Assembly (NCBI GenBank): GCA_965197405.1
Contig: OZ240206.1
Coordinates: 1,488,001-1,552,000, forward strand
Source of the DNA: G965197405 sp965197405
Lineage (GTDB): Bacteria; Chloroflexota; Dehalococcoidia; Lucifugimonadales; JAGWBF01
DNA length: 64,000 nt
Reading direction: 5' to 3'
Part shown: positions 9,458-18,753 of the stretch, in pieces
Layout: every line of letters starts with the position of its first letter
Numbering within the stretch: the stretch's first letter is position 1
The notes under the pieces: generated by a model
The model's database searches: none
What the model was told of the DNA's origin: nothing
What the model saw: only the letters and a program-made list of their open reading frames with translations
Position numbers and translations under genes: made by a program

Positions 9458-10897
9458 ATGACACTTCACCGAATCGCCGTCCTGGCAGCAACCGGCGAAT
9501 CCGAGACGCGAGAGTTCAAGGAGACAACCGGAACGCGCCGAGAGGCGACTACGACGCTGTGCGCCTTTCTGAACCAGCGCGGTGGACAGGTGCTGTTCGG
9601 CGTGACGCAGGACGGACTAGTGGCCGGACAGCAAGTCAGTGAGCGCACTATCGAGGAGCTGAGCGCCGAGCTTCAGCGAATCAATCCCCCGGCGTTTCCA
9701 GAGATCGAGCGGGTACCGGTAGACGGAGACCGTGAGGTGATTGTGGTCAGCACAGGCCAAGGCGCGTCGAGGCCGTACACCTACCGAGGCACAGCCTACC
9801 GTCGAGTCGGGAACACGACGCTCGCCATGTCTGCCGACGAGTACAACCGGATGCTCTTCGAGCGGATGCACAGCGAGCAACGCTGGGAGAACCAGCCTCT
9901 CCATGGGTGGTCGGTCAACGACCTCGACGACGCAGAGATTCGACGGACAGTTGCTGAGGCGGTCCGGCGCGGGCGGCTCGAAGAGCCTGTAACCGGAGAG
10001 CCTTCCGACATGCTGCGCGGCCTCGGCCTTCTGCGTGACGGTGTGCTGCTTCGTGCGGCAGCGGTGCTGTTCGGCAGCCCGGAGCGGCTCGAGTTCGAGA
10101 TGCCGCAATGCCTCTTGCGTGTCGCCCGTTTCCGCGGGACCGACCGGATGGAGTTCCTGGACAATCGCCAGTTCAACGGAAACGCCTTCACGCTTCTCAC
10201 GAACGCGGAGCGTTTCCTGCGAGACACCCTGCCCATAGCTGGGCGGTTCGAGCAGGACCGTTTCGAGCGAATCGACGAGCCTCTGTACCCGCCTCTGGCC
10301 ACACGAGAGGCACTTGCGAACGCTCTGTGCCACCGTGACTACTCCATCGGGGGCGGTTCGGTTGGCATAGCGGTCTACGACGACCGCCTGGAGATTACCT
10401 CCTCCGGTTCCCTGCACTTCGGTCTGACGCCGGAGAAGCTGTTCGTGCCGCACGAGTCGCGGCCGTGGAACCCGTTGATCGCCCGCACCTTCTACCGTCG
10501 CGGGATCATCGAGGAGTGGGGCAGTGGGACGCTGAAGATGGCAGACATGGCGAGCAAGGCGGGGCTCCCGGTCCCGGAGATAGACGATGACGGGGGAGCA
10601 GTCACCGTGCGATTCCGACACAGCCAGTTCATCCCCCGCCCCATCACCAGCGACGCAAGCGGGCCTGAAGGAAGGCGGGAAATGATACTCGCCCTGCTGG
10701 ACGGCGCGGAGGAGGGCTTGACGCGCCGCGAGATTCGCACACGTTTGGGTCCCGGCGTCAGTGAGCGTCAGGTACGAAGGGCGCTGGAGGAGTTGAGGGA
10801 TCAAGGGTTAGTCGTGTCTACGAATCGCGGACCGTTGACCCGCTGGAGGCGGGGCGAGATAAGGGCGCGATGGGAGCGCTATAGGGGCGAGATATAG
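9458..10897 (+). CDS. AlbA_2 / HATPase_c_4 transcriptional regulator-like protein
   Basis: A 479-residue protein. Residues ~1-115 form an AlbA_2 (Schlafen-type) domain with GESETREFKETTG, FLNQRGGQVLFGV and YRGTAYRRVGNTT. The middle is an ATPase-like region with TREALANALCHRDYS, and HESRPWNPLIARTFYRRG then IEEWGSGTLKM, typical of the HATPase_c_4 family. A C-terminal winged-helix region (LTRREIRTRLG, ERQVRRALEELRDQG) follows. Such genes are frequent passengers in type I loci just before hsdR, with poorly known roles. The C-terminus runs into G-rich short repeats (RRGEIRARWERYRGEI). The -1 frame stays open from there and ends exactly over the hsdR start, so the tail may have been cut by slippage. 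Confidence 0.8.
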   Translation: MTLHRIAVLAATGESETREFKETTGTRREATTTLCAFLNQRGGQVLFGVTQDGLVAGQQVSERTIEELSAELQRINPPAFPEIERVPVDGDREVIVVSTGQGASRPYTYRGTAYRRVGNTTLAMSADEYNRMLFERMHSEQRWENQPLHGWSVNDLDDAEIRRTVAEAVRRGRLEEPVTGEPSDMLRGLGLLRDGVLLRAAAVLFGSPERLEFEMPQCLLRVARFRGTDRMEFLDNRQFNGNAFTLLTNAERFLRDTLPIAGRFEQDRFERIDEPLYPPLATREALANALCHRDYSIGGGSVGIAVYDDRLEITSSGSLHFGLTPEKLFVPHESRPWNPLIARTFYRRGIIEEWGSGTLKMADMASKAGLPVPEIDDDGGAVTVRFRHSQFIPRPITSDASGPEGRREMILALLDGAEEGLTRREIRTRLGPGVSERQVRRALEELRDQGLVVSTNRGPLTRWRRGEIRARWERYRGEI

Positions 10898-11011
10898 GCG
10901 TCATCAAGCAGCATTACTGGGGGCGAGATAGGGGCACTATGGGGCCCTATAGGGGCGCAATGGGGGCGTTATCGAACGGGCCTTCTACTCCCAGGGCGTC
11001 AAGAGCCAGCT
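10850..11011 (+). repeat. G-rich short repeats between the regulator and hsdR
   Basis: Variants of TATAGGGGCGAGAT recur about six times (for example 10880-10893, 10920-10935, 10949-10960, 10968-10975), spaced at 10-18 bases. They cover the last codons of the upstream gene and the gap to hsdR. Read in the -1 frame they encode YRG/MG-type repeats and reach TGA 11017-11019, overlapping the hsdR ATG. The repetitive G tracts are a plausible slippage site. Confidence 0.55.
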
Positions 11012-14005
11012 ATGACTGAACTCAACGTAACCGAAGCAGGCAGCGTCCAGTTCCCGATGGTCCGCCACGCGGCGGAGGTCGGCTGGACTCCGCTGTCTCC
11101 CAAGAATGCCCTCACTATGAGAGGGGGCGAGGCAGGGTTGCTGTTTCGCGGCGAGGTCGAAGGGGCGCTCCGCAGATTCAACCGCTGGATGACGGACAAC
11201 GCCATCCGCTCAGTGGTCGAAAACCTCCAGGCTCTGCTGCCTACCATCGAAGGCAACCGCCAGATGCTGGCCTGGCTGCGGGGCGAGCGGCAGTGGTACG
11301 ACGAGGCTGAGAAACGACACCGGCAGGTCAGGCTTATCGACTTCGATGACCCATCAGCCAATGTCCTGCACGTGACCTGGGAGTGGCGGCTCAAGCCTCC
11401 CGCCCGGAAGGGCAACCGCGCCGACGTGATGTTCGTGGTCAACGGTGTGCCGGTCGCCATCGTCGAGCACAAGAACCCGACGGACGCCGACGCCATCGAG
11501 CGGGGCATTACGCAGCTGCGCCGTTACGAGGTCGAGACGCCCGGGCTTATGGGCTCGGCGCAGCTGTTCAATGTGACCCACCTGCTCGACTACTGGTACG
11601 GCGTCACCTGGAACCTGTCGCGCCGCTACATGGCGCGGTGGAAGGAGACCCAGGAAGAGAGCTACCGCTTCGCCGTCCAGTCCTTCTTCGAGCCGACGGA
11701 CTTCCTGCGCACGCTGCGCGACTGGGTCCTCTTCTACGTCGAGGACGGCGAGACGCGGAAGACCGTGCTGAGGCAGCACCAGCGCCGCGCCGTGGGCCTC
11801 ATCGTGGAGCGTTGCTCAGAGCCGGTGAAGCGCCGGGGCCTCGTCTGGCACACCCAGGGAGCAGGCAAGACCTTCACGCTACTCACCTCCGCCCGCCTGG
11901 TCCTGGAGGCCAAGGAGAAGTTCCGCAACCCGACTGTGGTCGTCGTAGTGGACCGCACGGAGCTGGAGGGCCAGCTTGCGGGCTGGGTCGAGCGGCTGCT
12001 GGGCGAGATGCAGCAGCAAGACATCGCCGTCTCGCGCGCTGGCTCGAAGGAAGAACTGCGGGGGCTGCTCGCAGCCGATAGGAGAGGGCTGATCCTCTCG
12101 ATGATCCACAAGTTCGAGGGCATCGAGAAGGACACCAATTCACGCGACAACATCTACGTGTTCATTGACGAGGCCCATCGCTCCGTGGCCAGGGAGCTTG
12201 GCACGTACCTCATGGCCGCATTGCCCAACTCGACCATCATCGGCTTCACCGGCACGCCCATCGCACGAACGGCACATGGGGAGGGCACCTTCAAAATATT
12301 CGGGGTCGACGACGACCAGGGCTACCTGGACAAGTACTCGATAGCCGAGTCCATCGAGGACGAAACGACGCTACCCATCCGGCACATGATGGCGCCCAGC
12401 GAGATGACCGTGCCCGCGGCCCAGCTCGACCGGGAGTTCTTCGCCCTGGCCGAGATGGAAGGCGTCACCGACGTAGAAGAGTTGAACCGCGTGCTGGACC
12501 GTGCCGTAGGCTTGCGCACCTTTCTTACCGCCGACGACCGCATCGAAAAGGTCGCGGCGTTCGTCGCTCAGCACTTTCGCGAGAACGTGCTGCCTCTCGG
12601 ATACAAGGCGTTCCTCGTCGGGGTCAACCGCGAAGCGTGTGCAAAGTACAAGCGCGCACTAGACAAGCTGCTGCCGCCGGAGTGGAGCGAGCCAGTGTAC
12701 TCGGAGAATGCCAATGACGTTGTGGAAAGGCCCCTCGTCGCCGAGCTTCAGCTTTCGGAGGAGCGGGAGAAGGACGTCCGCCTGATGTTCAAGAAGACGA
12801 GTGAGGACCCGAAGCTGCTCATCGTCACCGACAAGCTGCTGACCGGCTTCGACGCGCCATTGCTGTACTGCATGTATCTGGATAAGCCGATACGCGACCA
12901 CGTGCTGCTCCAGGCCATCGCACGGGTGAACCGGCCGTATGTGGATTCAGGCGGCGTCAGCAAGCCCATTGGACTCGTCGTGGACTTCGTTGGTGTGCTT
13001 CGTGAGCTGAGGAAAGCGCTGCAATTCGATTCCACTGACGTGAGCGGCGTGATCGAGAACCTTGACCTGCTGATGCACGACTTCCAGGACAAGATTGCCG
13101 AGGCAAAGGCGACCTACCTCGACAGCGAGGGCGGTGGCCGAGTGGCCGAGACGCAAGCGGTCTATGCCACCAGTGGAGGAAGCGCAGACCAACGCTTGGA
13201 GCAGATTGTGTACACGCGCTTTCTCGATCCCGAGGCTCGGAAGGGGTTTTTCTCGGCCTACAAGGAGATAGAGGCGCTCTGGGAGATACTTTCGCCATCG
13301 GCTGAGCTGCGCGACCACATCGACACTTTCAGGCGCCTCACCCATCTCTATGCCGTAGTCCGAAACGCGTACGCGGACCGTCCTGACTTCGTAGCAGATC
13401 TGGCTCACAAGACCCGGCGGCTCGTGGAAGAGTCGGCTACGATGCATGGCTTGGGCAACCTGACCAAGTCTGTGACCTTCGACCTTCGCACCCTTACTGC
13501 TCTGCGGAAGGAGTCCGGTTCCGACGAGGCCAAGGTGTTCAACCTGGTGCGCGGCCTCCAAGCAGACGTGGAGAGTGAGCCGGGGTTGGAGTCCGTGCTG
13601 CGGCCTCTCAAGGAACGCGCAGAGTCCGTGTTGAAGGACCTCGAAGAGCGCACGACAACCGGACTCGCGGCATTGGACATGTTGGAGGCTCTAGCCAAAG
13701 AGAAGGAGACCGCCGTCGCCGCCGCGAGGGACAGCACACTTCCTCCAAGAGCGTTCGGTGTGTACTGGACGCTGAAGGACGACGCTGCCCTCGAAGCCGC
13801 TCGTGTGAGCGCAATGGAGTTCGCAGAGGAGGCCCAGGCGCTTGCGGAACGCTTTCCCAACGCCGCGGTGAACGCCGACGAGCAACGACGGCTTAGGACT
13901 TCGCTGTACAACCCATTGCTGAGGGTGGAGGGCCGTGAGCGAGGCCGGATCGTGGACCAAGCCCTGGCGATACTGCTGAGCGGGGACGTCGATGCCGAGG
14001 CGTGA
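11012..14005 (+). CDS. hsdR: Type I restriction enzyme R subunit HsdR
   Basis: A 997-residue translocating restriction subunit. The N-terminal nuclease domain has Asp138 (ADVMFVVNG) and VEHKN with Glu152/Lys154, the PD-(D/E)xK core. The helicase has Walker A TQGAGKT at 281-287, DRTELEGQ, the DEAH box FIDEAHRS at 386-391, the FTGTPI motif and later LLTGFDAPLL and QAIARVNRPY. The C-terminal third is helical, as expected for contact with the methyltransferase core. In the family it cuts unmodified DNA after ATP-driven translocation, but only when bound to HsdM and a working HsdS. All motifs are intact although hsdS is broken. It overlaps the next gene by 14 bases. Confidence 0.95.
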   Translation: MTELNVTEAGSVQFPMVRHAAEVGWTPLSPKNALTMRGGEAGLLFRGEVEGALRRFNRWMTDNAIRSVVENLQALLPTIEGNRQMLAWLRGERQWYDEAEKRHRQVRLIDFDDPSANVLHVTWEWRLKPPARKGNRADVMFVVNGVPVAIVEHKNPTDADAIERGITQLRRYEVETPGLMGSAQLFNVTHLLDYWYGVTWNLSRRYMARWKETQEESYRFAVQSFFEPTDFLRTLRDWVLFYVEDGETRKTVLRQHQRRAVGLIVERCSEPVKRRGLVWHTQGAGKTFTLLTSARLVLEAKEKFRNPTVVVVVDRTELEGQLAGWVERLLGEMQQQDIAVSRAGSKEELRGLLAADRRGLILSMIHKFEGIEKDTNSRDNIYVFIDEAHRSVARELGTYLMAALPNSTIIGFTGTPIARTAHGEGTFKIFGVDDDQGYLDKYSIAESIEDETTLPIRHMMAPSEMTVPAAQLDREFFALAEMEGVTDVEELNRVLDRAVGLRTFLTADDRIEKVAAFVAQHFRENVLPLGYKAFLVGVNREACAKYKRALDKLLPPEWSEPVYSENANDVVERPLVAELQLSEEREKDVRLMFKKTSEDPKLLIVTDKLLTGFDAPLLYCMYLDKPIRDHVLLQAIARVNRPYVDSGGVSKPIGLVVDFVGVLRELRKALQFDSTDVSGVIENLDLLMHDFQDKIAEAKATYLDSEGGGRVAETQAVYATSGGSADQRLEQIVYTRFLDPEARKGFFSAYKEIEALWEILSPSAELRDHIDTFRRLTHLYAVVRNAYADRPDFVADLAHKTRRLVEESATMHGLGNLTKSVTFDLRTLTALRKESGSDEAKVFNLVRGLQADVESEPGLESVLRPLKERAESVLKDLEERTTTGLAALDMLEALAKEKETAVAAARDSTLPPRAFGVYWTLKDDAALEAARVSAMEFAEEAQALAERFPNAAVNADEQRRLRTSLYNPLLRVEGRERGRIVDQALAILLSGDVDAEA

Positions 14006-14339
14006 CGACAGATCGTGGGGACTGCGGCAACGGGTGGAGCATTGGGCGGAACGCCTCCACGTCCCTGCGCCGCGCGTGCGAGTCCGGGACATGACCCGCA
14101 AGTGGGGTTCCTGCTCGACGGCTGGCACGATCACTCTTGCGACCGATTTGGGCAATCAGGATGTCGGATTCCAGGACTTCGTAATCGCTCATGAGTTGCT
14201 ACACCTACGCGTACCGAACCATGGGAAGCTCTTCAAGGCGCTCATGACAGCGCACGTGCCCGATTGGAAAACCTACGATGTGGACAGAAAAGGTCGCCAC
14301 GCGGTGTGTCCGTCAGGACGAACAAGGGTAGTGTCATGA
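13992..14339 (+). CDS. YgjP-like (M48/WLM-type) metallopeptidase of the type I locus
   Basis: A 115-residue protein starting at ATG 13992 inside the end of hsdR. It carries MTRKWGSCSTAGTITL and the zinc-binding IAHELLHLRVPNHGKLF, the hallmark of the YgjP/DUF45 peptidase family (HExxH with a distal histidine). Such small proteins often follow hsdR in type I operons; their substrate is unknown. It is about half the usual length of chromosomal YgjP and lacks the N-terminal region, as is common for the restriction-linked form. The tight overlap implies co-translation with hsdR. Confidence 0.8.
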   Translation: MPRRDDRSWGLRQRVEHWAERLHVPAPRVRVRDMTRKWGSCSTAGTITLATDLGNQDVGFQDFVIAHELLHLRVPNHGKLFKALMTAHVPDWKTYDVDRKGRHAVCPSGRTRVVS

Positions 14340-14477
14340 TGAACGATCCGAATGCTTGGGGCGAATAGCGCAGCCCCCGCGCTACACCTAGGTCCTGATT
14401 GAACGCGTTGCAACGGTGAGAATCTTGGACATCGCTGACGGGCTGAATAAACTCTCCGTTGGCTATAAGGAGATTGC

Positions 14478-15351
14478 ATGCGGGGTGACATAGAACCAAG
14501 CAATACCGACGAGATCGACGTGTTCATATCCCATGCCACGGAGGACAAGGACTTTGCCAGCCCCCTTGCACACCAACTCCGCTCGGCAGGATTGAGGGTT
14601 TGGTTTGATGAGTTTGAACTTGGCATCGGGGACAGTCTTAACGAGAAAATCAACTATGGCCTGTCTCGAAGTCGCTCGAAGTCGCTACGGGGTGGTGGTC
14701 ATCTCGCCAACATTCTTTAGGAAACACTGGACCCAGCTTGAAATGAACGGCTTCGTCGCTCGTCAGACAGCCGGGAATCGAGTCATCCTACCAATCTGGC
14801 ATAGGATTACCAAGAACGAGATCATCGAGCAGGCTCCTCCGTTGGCAGACATAGTTGCACTAAACTCATCGATTCAAAGCATGGAGGAGATAGTCGGCGA
14901 AATCGTGGAGAAGGTGAAGGACAGGGGATCGCCCAACGTCAGTCCCCAGATGCCACCTGTGACAATCCGTAACACTGGCCCTACCTTCGCTGTCTTCTAC
15001 ATTGCCCAAGTCAATGCAGCAGAGCTTCCCCGGGGAGAAAAGCCTGAGCCTTCGTTCTCTGCCTTTGAATTCCCTCCGACTGGCTGGGTGTCTGTGGTGA
15101 CCGAAGACGAAGAGCTTGAGTATATCTTGGAGGGGATGACCCTTCGGGTGAGACTTGATTGGGGCAACCAGTGGTCGGGTGATGAATATCTTGCTCATCA
15201 GCTGATGTCTGGAGACCAGCCATTTGCCCTGACGCTCCGCCCGAGCTCTGGAGCCCAAATCCATTTGCCGTCCGTCATCAACACCTCGCCGCCCAGAGGG
15301 TTGATTAGCTCAAGCCGATCTGGATGGATGATTTTCCAGCTTCAGCAATAG
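14478..15351 (+). pseudogene. TIR-domain defence protein, frameshifted by a 10-bp tandem duplication
   Basis: ATG 14478 follows AAGGAGA. The first frame encodes a TIR start (VFISHATEDKDFASPLAHQL, LRVWFDEFELGIGDSLNEKI) and fails at codon 66. The second frame resumes with YGVVVISPTFFRKHWTQLEM, the TIR distal half with the acidic helix, then ~150 residues of unknown, beta-rich character (FYIAQVNAAELPRG, GWVSVVTEDEELEYILEGM). At 14666-14685 the unit TCGAAGTCGC occurs twice in tandem. Removing one copy joins INYGLSRSR to YGVVVISP in frame and gives a 287-residue protein. Bacterial TIR proteins are commonly NAD+-consuming effectors. Whether this is a dead gene, an error or a switchable one cannot be told from one sequence. 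Confidence 0.85.
14666..14685 (+). repeat. 10-bp tandem duplication in the TIR gene
   Basis: Two perfect adjacent copies of TCGAAGTCGC. They shift the TIR reading frame, and loss of one copy restores it exactly. Confidence 0.95.
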
Positions 15352-15772
15352 CTGTCGAGTGATCGAACCTAACCGGCCCCGCAAGGAAGTCTGCCCTCTG
15401 GTTTCCCTCCGCGAGCTACTGGGCACGATCAGCAGCGGACGTAGCTGAACCCCCCAAGAGGTCCTCCTCAGAGTCCGCTCCGGGCGTATGGCTGTCGTCA
15501 GGCATGGGAACGGTGTAGCGGATCGCGGCCCTGCAGGGCATGACCACGGTCTCCTTCCCGAGGGTCTCGATGAAGGCCCTGCTCTCGTGCAACTTGTTCG
15601 TGGTGGAGGTTTTGGATCTAGACGGTCAAGCAACAGCAGGGGTGCCCCTGAAGGCCCTAGCGGTGGTCCTCCCCAACGCATCACACTGTTCGTGGTCTCA
15701 AGCTGCCAGGCCACATCTTGAAGACGGTGCTAGCTACCGTCCACGGTGGTCCCACTCGTGCATACGGGCCGG

Positions 15773-15977
15773 GCCAGCTTAGATCCAGACGGGGTAGCAG
15801 GGTGCGGCGCCTAGTTGCCCGCTACGCCCGTCCCAACGGCCTGCCGGAGAGGTTGGGGCCGTTGGGATGGGCGCGCTCCTGTCCAAAAATCCGAACTCGC
15901 TTGAATAGTCCCTAACCGACCGCCCACGAGTACCTCAGGTTTCCGTGTCTGTCGTGTCCGGCGGATGAAAAGACCCT
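15773..15977 (+). repeat. Diverged ~205-bp direct repeat, copy 1
   Basis: It begins GCCAGCTTAGATCC, contains GACGGGGTAGCAGGGT, and ends with CGACCGCCCACGAG, TTTCCGTGTC and GTCCGGCGGATGA. Copy 2 at 16554 shows the same blocks in the same order and spacing, with roughly 70% identity by eye. Confidence 0.7.
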
Positions 15978-16553
15978 AATCCTCTGTTGGGAGCGAGTCT
16001 ACGAGTAGTGCAATCCAATCGCGTCATCAGCCACTGCAGGCGGTGCCACGGCCAAGGATGTTTCCGGCTAGCGGCGGCTAGACGACCGACTTGGTCTTCG
16101 AGGGGCGGTGGGGCATTGCCCTCACTGATCGCTACCGGGGACCGGCTGAGCTTAGCGATGGATTGGGATATGGTGGCGGCTCTCGCCGCCCGTGACGAGA
16201 AGGCTGAGGCTCCCACGTAGCGACTGGTTCGGCCTCTCGACGTTGGTCTACTTGGAGGCTTCGTGGTAGCCTTGATCTACCACCCCTATCTCTTCGGCGG
16301 TAGGGTCGAGACTGCCCCCTCAGGGCGGTCTCTGTCTTTGTTGGGGAGTAGAGATTGATCAACAACGTCAAAATGGACGGCTTCAATCTCTGCTGCCGCG
16401 CCCTCAAGGACAGGCCGCCAGGACCGGGGAGTACCACCCGCGCTGACTGGCTCAGCCTCCTGTTCCCGTCTCCAAGGCGAGCGCCCTTCAAGGGACTCTA
16501 CGGACGCGGACTGGAATCCCCATAGGCCCACTCGTTAATCCGGGCTGGGCTCC

Positions 16554-16758
16554 GCCAGTTCAGATCCGGACGGGGTAGCAGGGTTCAGTGCCTAGGTTGC
16601 GCGCCAGGCCTGGTCCCAGCGGTCGCACCCTGCTCGGGAGGGCTGTTGTGGGGCATGCTACTGTCTAACAATCTGACCTGGCTTGAACGGACCCAAACCG
16701 ACCGCCCACGAGCACTTAAGCTTTCCGTGTCGATTGAGTCCGTCAAATGAAGGTTCTT
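16554..16758 (+). repeat. Diverged ~205-bp direct repeat, copy 2
   Basis: It shares GACGGGGTAGCAGGGT, CGACCGCCCACGAG and CTTTCCGTGTC with copy 1, 781 bases upstream. It ends about 20 bases before the stop codon of the hydrolase gene on the other strand. Confidence 0.7.
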
Positions 16759-16780
16759 GATTTTGTCCAGTTTGGCGGCC

Positions 16781-18550
16781 TCACTCTTCCCGCTCGCAGA
16801 AGACCCGCCGCTCACTTGGGTACACGCCCTCTACCAGCACCCTGTGAACGTGGTTGTTAACGCACGTGTTTTGAGGGTAGACAACGTGGGAGAAGTGAGA
16901 GGTCTCCAGCAGGTAGCCATTGTTGAGCGTGTCGTTTACGAGCTCTTCGGATTCGCCAAAGGAAGTAAACGGGTCGGAGTGGTTGCCGATTACCAGCACC
17001 GGTACGCCTCCACCGTCGAGTAGCCCGTCAAGAGGTCCGGGGGCGAACTGATCGTAGAACAGGCAGGCGCTGGGGAACGAGGGGTCAATTAACGCCAGCA
17101 GGGGGAACATCTCCTCGAGGATGTCCTCCATGACTATGGAGTCCTCCAGCAGAGTGGCGCGGTCCAACTCCGGATACAAGGTCCAGCTGTCCAGGCAATT
17201 GACGTGGGAAGTGAAGCTCGCAGCGGTGGGTTCCGGGCCGAACTGTATGTTGGCGAACTCCAGCAGAGTAGACGGGTCGTCGTACTCATTGATCTCGAAC
17301 AGGCCCAGCCACAAGTCAGGCCATGTCTCTTCACTGTACAGGGTCGAAATCACCCCGAACAGGCCCGCCAGGGGATGATTGCCCGCCGCAGAGTTGACAA
17401 TATCCAGCTTCGTAACAGCCTGCTTGAAGTAGCCAACCGGGTCGCCGTCGTTGTATATCGGGCATAGCGGGTCCGCGCACGCTGTCAGCGCCTGCTCGAG
17501 CAAGGCGGCGATTGGTGCGACTTCCTCGATTGACTCGTCTATGCGTTCCTGCTGGGTGGTGGCCGGGTCAACCGGGTTGTCGGCGCCGTCAACAACCATT
17601 GCCCTGACCGACTCGGGGAAGAGCGTCGCATACCAGACCCCCAACGCGGACCCATAGGAGAATCCCAGGTAAGAAATCTGATCGGCACCCAGGGCCTTGC
17701 GTATTTCATCCATGTCGTTGGCAACGTATCGGCTGTGTAGCAGGCCGCCGATTGGCCCCATTGACTGGATGCACAGGTTGGCGGCCGCCTCGCCGGAGGC
17801 GATCTCATCGGGGGTGTCTATGGGCACTTCAATCGTGGCAAGCAGCGCGAGTTGCTCGCCGGGGTCGCCGCACGCGAATGAAGGCTCGGACTCCCCGACT
17901 CCGCGGGGGTCGAATCCGATGATGTCAAAATGTGCGACAAGCTCATCGGTGAACAGTCCAAAGGGAAGATAGTGGACTAGCTCCACGCCGCTCTCTCCCG
18001 GACCGCCGGGATTCACGAATAGATAGCCTATCCGTTTGTGCTGAGACGTAGCCCGGTGCACATTGACCGCGATTCTGATGCTGCCAGCACCGGGGTCCCG
18101 GTAGTCCGCGGGAACTTCCACAAATCCGCATTCCAGCTCGAATAGTCCGCACCGAGTCCAGTCTATACGCTCGCCTACCGGGGTGGTCTCCGGCTCGGAG
18201 GTCGGGGTAGGAGCGTCTGTGGGAAAGGGTATCGGAGTTGGCGTTGGAGCAACGGTTGGGGTGGGCGAGGGCGTTGGGGTCGAAGTAGGTGTCGCCGTCG
18301 GTGCCAAGGTCGGCTCAGACGTTGGTGTCGGAGTTGACTTGGGCGTCTGAGTCGGCGTTGGGGTAGCCGCCGGGGTGGGCGCGGGCGTCGGGGGCAAAGC
18401 CCGGGTAGTCGGTGCCAGGGGCGGCGCAGACGTCGGAGTCAGGGTAGGCGCAGGCGTCGGTGTCGGGGTGGGCGTAGGCGCAGGGTCTCCACAGGCTGCG
18501 ACGGCCATAGCAACCAGGGCTAGGGCAATGACGACGGAATACCACTTCAA
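16781..18550 (-). CDS. Secreted lipoprotein alpha/beta hydrolase (tripeptidyl aminopeptidase-like)
   Basis: A 589-residue protein. The N-terminus is a lipoprotein signal peptide (VIALALVAMAVAAC, lipidated Cys about residue 20). A ~105-residue linker of Pro/Thr/Ala repeats follows, which would hold the enzyme away from the membrane. The catalytic domain begins near RIDWTRCGLFELECGFVEVP and has NPGGPGESG (oxyanion region), FDPRGVGES and the nucleophile elbow GFSYGS. The late HSDPFTSFGES and TSHFSHVV supply the probable Asp and His. This is the arrangement of the SCO7095/Tap family, which removes tripeptides from protein N-termini. It is probably an extracellular peptidase for nutrient uptake. 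The repeat linker makes the DNA at 18190-18490 low-complexity. Confidence 0.85.
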   Translation of the reverse strand: MKWYSVVIALALVAMAVAACGDPAPTPTPTPTPAPTLTPTSAPPLAPTTRALPPTPAPTPAATPTPTQTPKSTPTPTSEPTLAPTATPTSTPTPSPTPTVAPTPTPIPFPTDAPTPTSEPETTPVGERIDWTRCGLFELECGFVEVPADYRDPGAGSIRIAVNVHRATSQHKRIGYLFVNPGGPGESGVELVHYLPFGLFTDELVAHFDIIGFDPRGVGESEPSFACGDPGEQLALLATIEVPIDTPDEIASGEAAANLCIQSMGPIGGLLHSRYVANDMDEIRKALGADQISYLGFSYGSALGVWYATLFPESVRAMVVDGADNPVDPATTQQERIDESIEEVAPIAALLEQALTACADPLCPIYNDGDPVGYFKQAVTKLDIVNSAAGNHPLAGLFGVISTLYSEETWPDLWLGLFEINEYDDPSTLLEFANIQFGPEPTAASFTSHVNCLDSWTLYPELDRATLLEDSIVMEDILEEMFPLLALIDPSFPSACLFYDQFAPGPLDGLLDGGGVPVLVIGNHSDPFTSFGESEELVNDTLNNGYLLETSHFSHVVYPQNTCVNNHVHRVLVEGVYPSERRVFCEREE

Positions 18551-18612
18551 TTCTCAATCCTCGGCTTTCAGAGTTTCGTGCTCTTTGTATCTTCTCTCGT
18601 CAGAGAGCATTT

Positions 18613-18684
18613 CCAAAGCCCCTTCTCCCGCAAGGGGAGAAGGCTGGGATGCGATGTAGGGGCAGGTTTGAAACCTGCCCTTAC
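18613..18684. repeat. Two palindromic hairpin repeats after the amidase gene
   Basis: The first is a CCTTCTCCC-GCAA-GGGGAGAAGG hairpin near 18621-18643. The second is GGGCAGGTTT-G-AAACCTGCCC within 18656-18684. Versions of the second recur at 53833-53861. On the - strand they follow the amidase stop and may act as terminators or as REP-like repeats. Confidence 0.6.
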
Positions 18685-18753
18685 TTCACCCTCACCTCAA
18701 TCCTCTCTCATCGAGGGAGAGGAGGTTTGGGATGCCGCTTTGGAAACATCTTC

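Larger units (their letters stand above)
15352..16780. other. 1.4-kb region without a convincing gene; possible island boundary
   Basis: I find no ORF with a recognisable domain on either strand. One short frame (15987-16220, TTG start) has a CRRCHGQGC knuckle but no other support. The region is bounded by two diverged direct repeats (15773-15977 and 16554-16758). It lies between the defence island (+ strand genes) and the lipoprotein hydrolase on the - strand, so it may be decayed mobile DNA. Confidence 0.5.

Noticed and set aside
15987..16220. 77-codon frame with CRRCHGQGC
   Set aside because: TTG start, no clear ribosome-binding site and no second knuckle; kept only as a note in the gene-less region.
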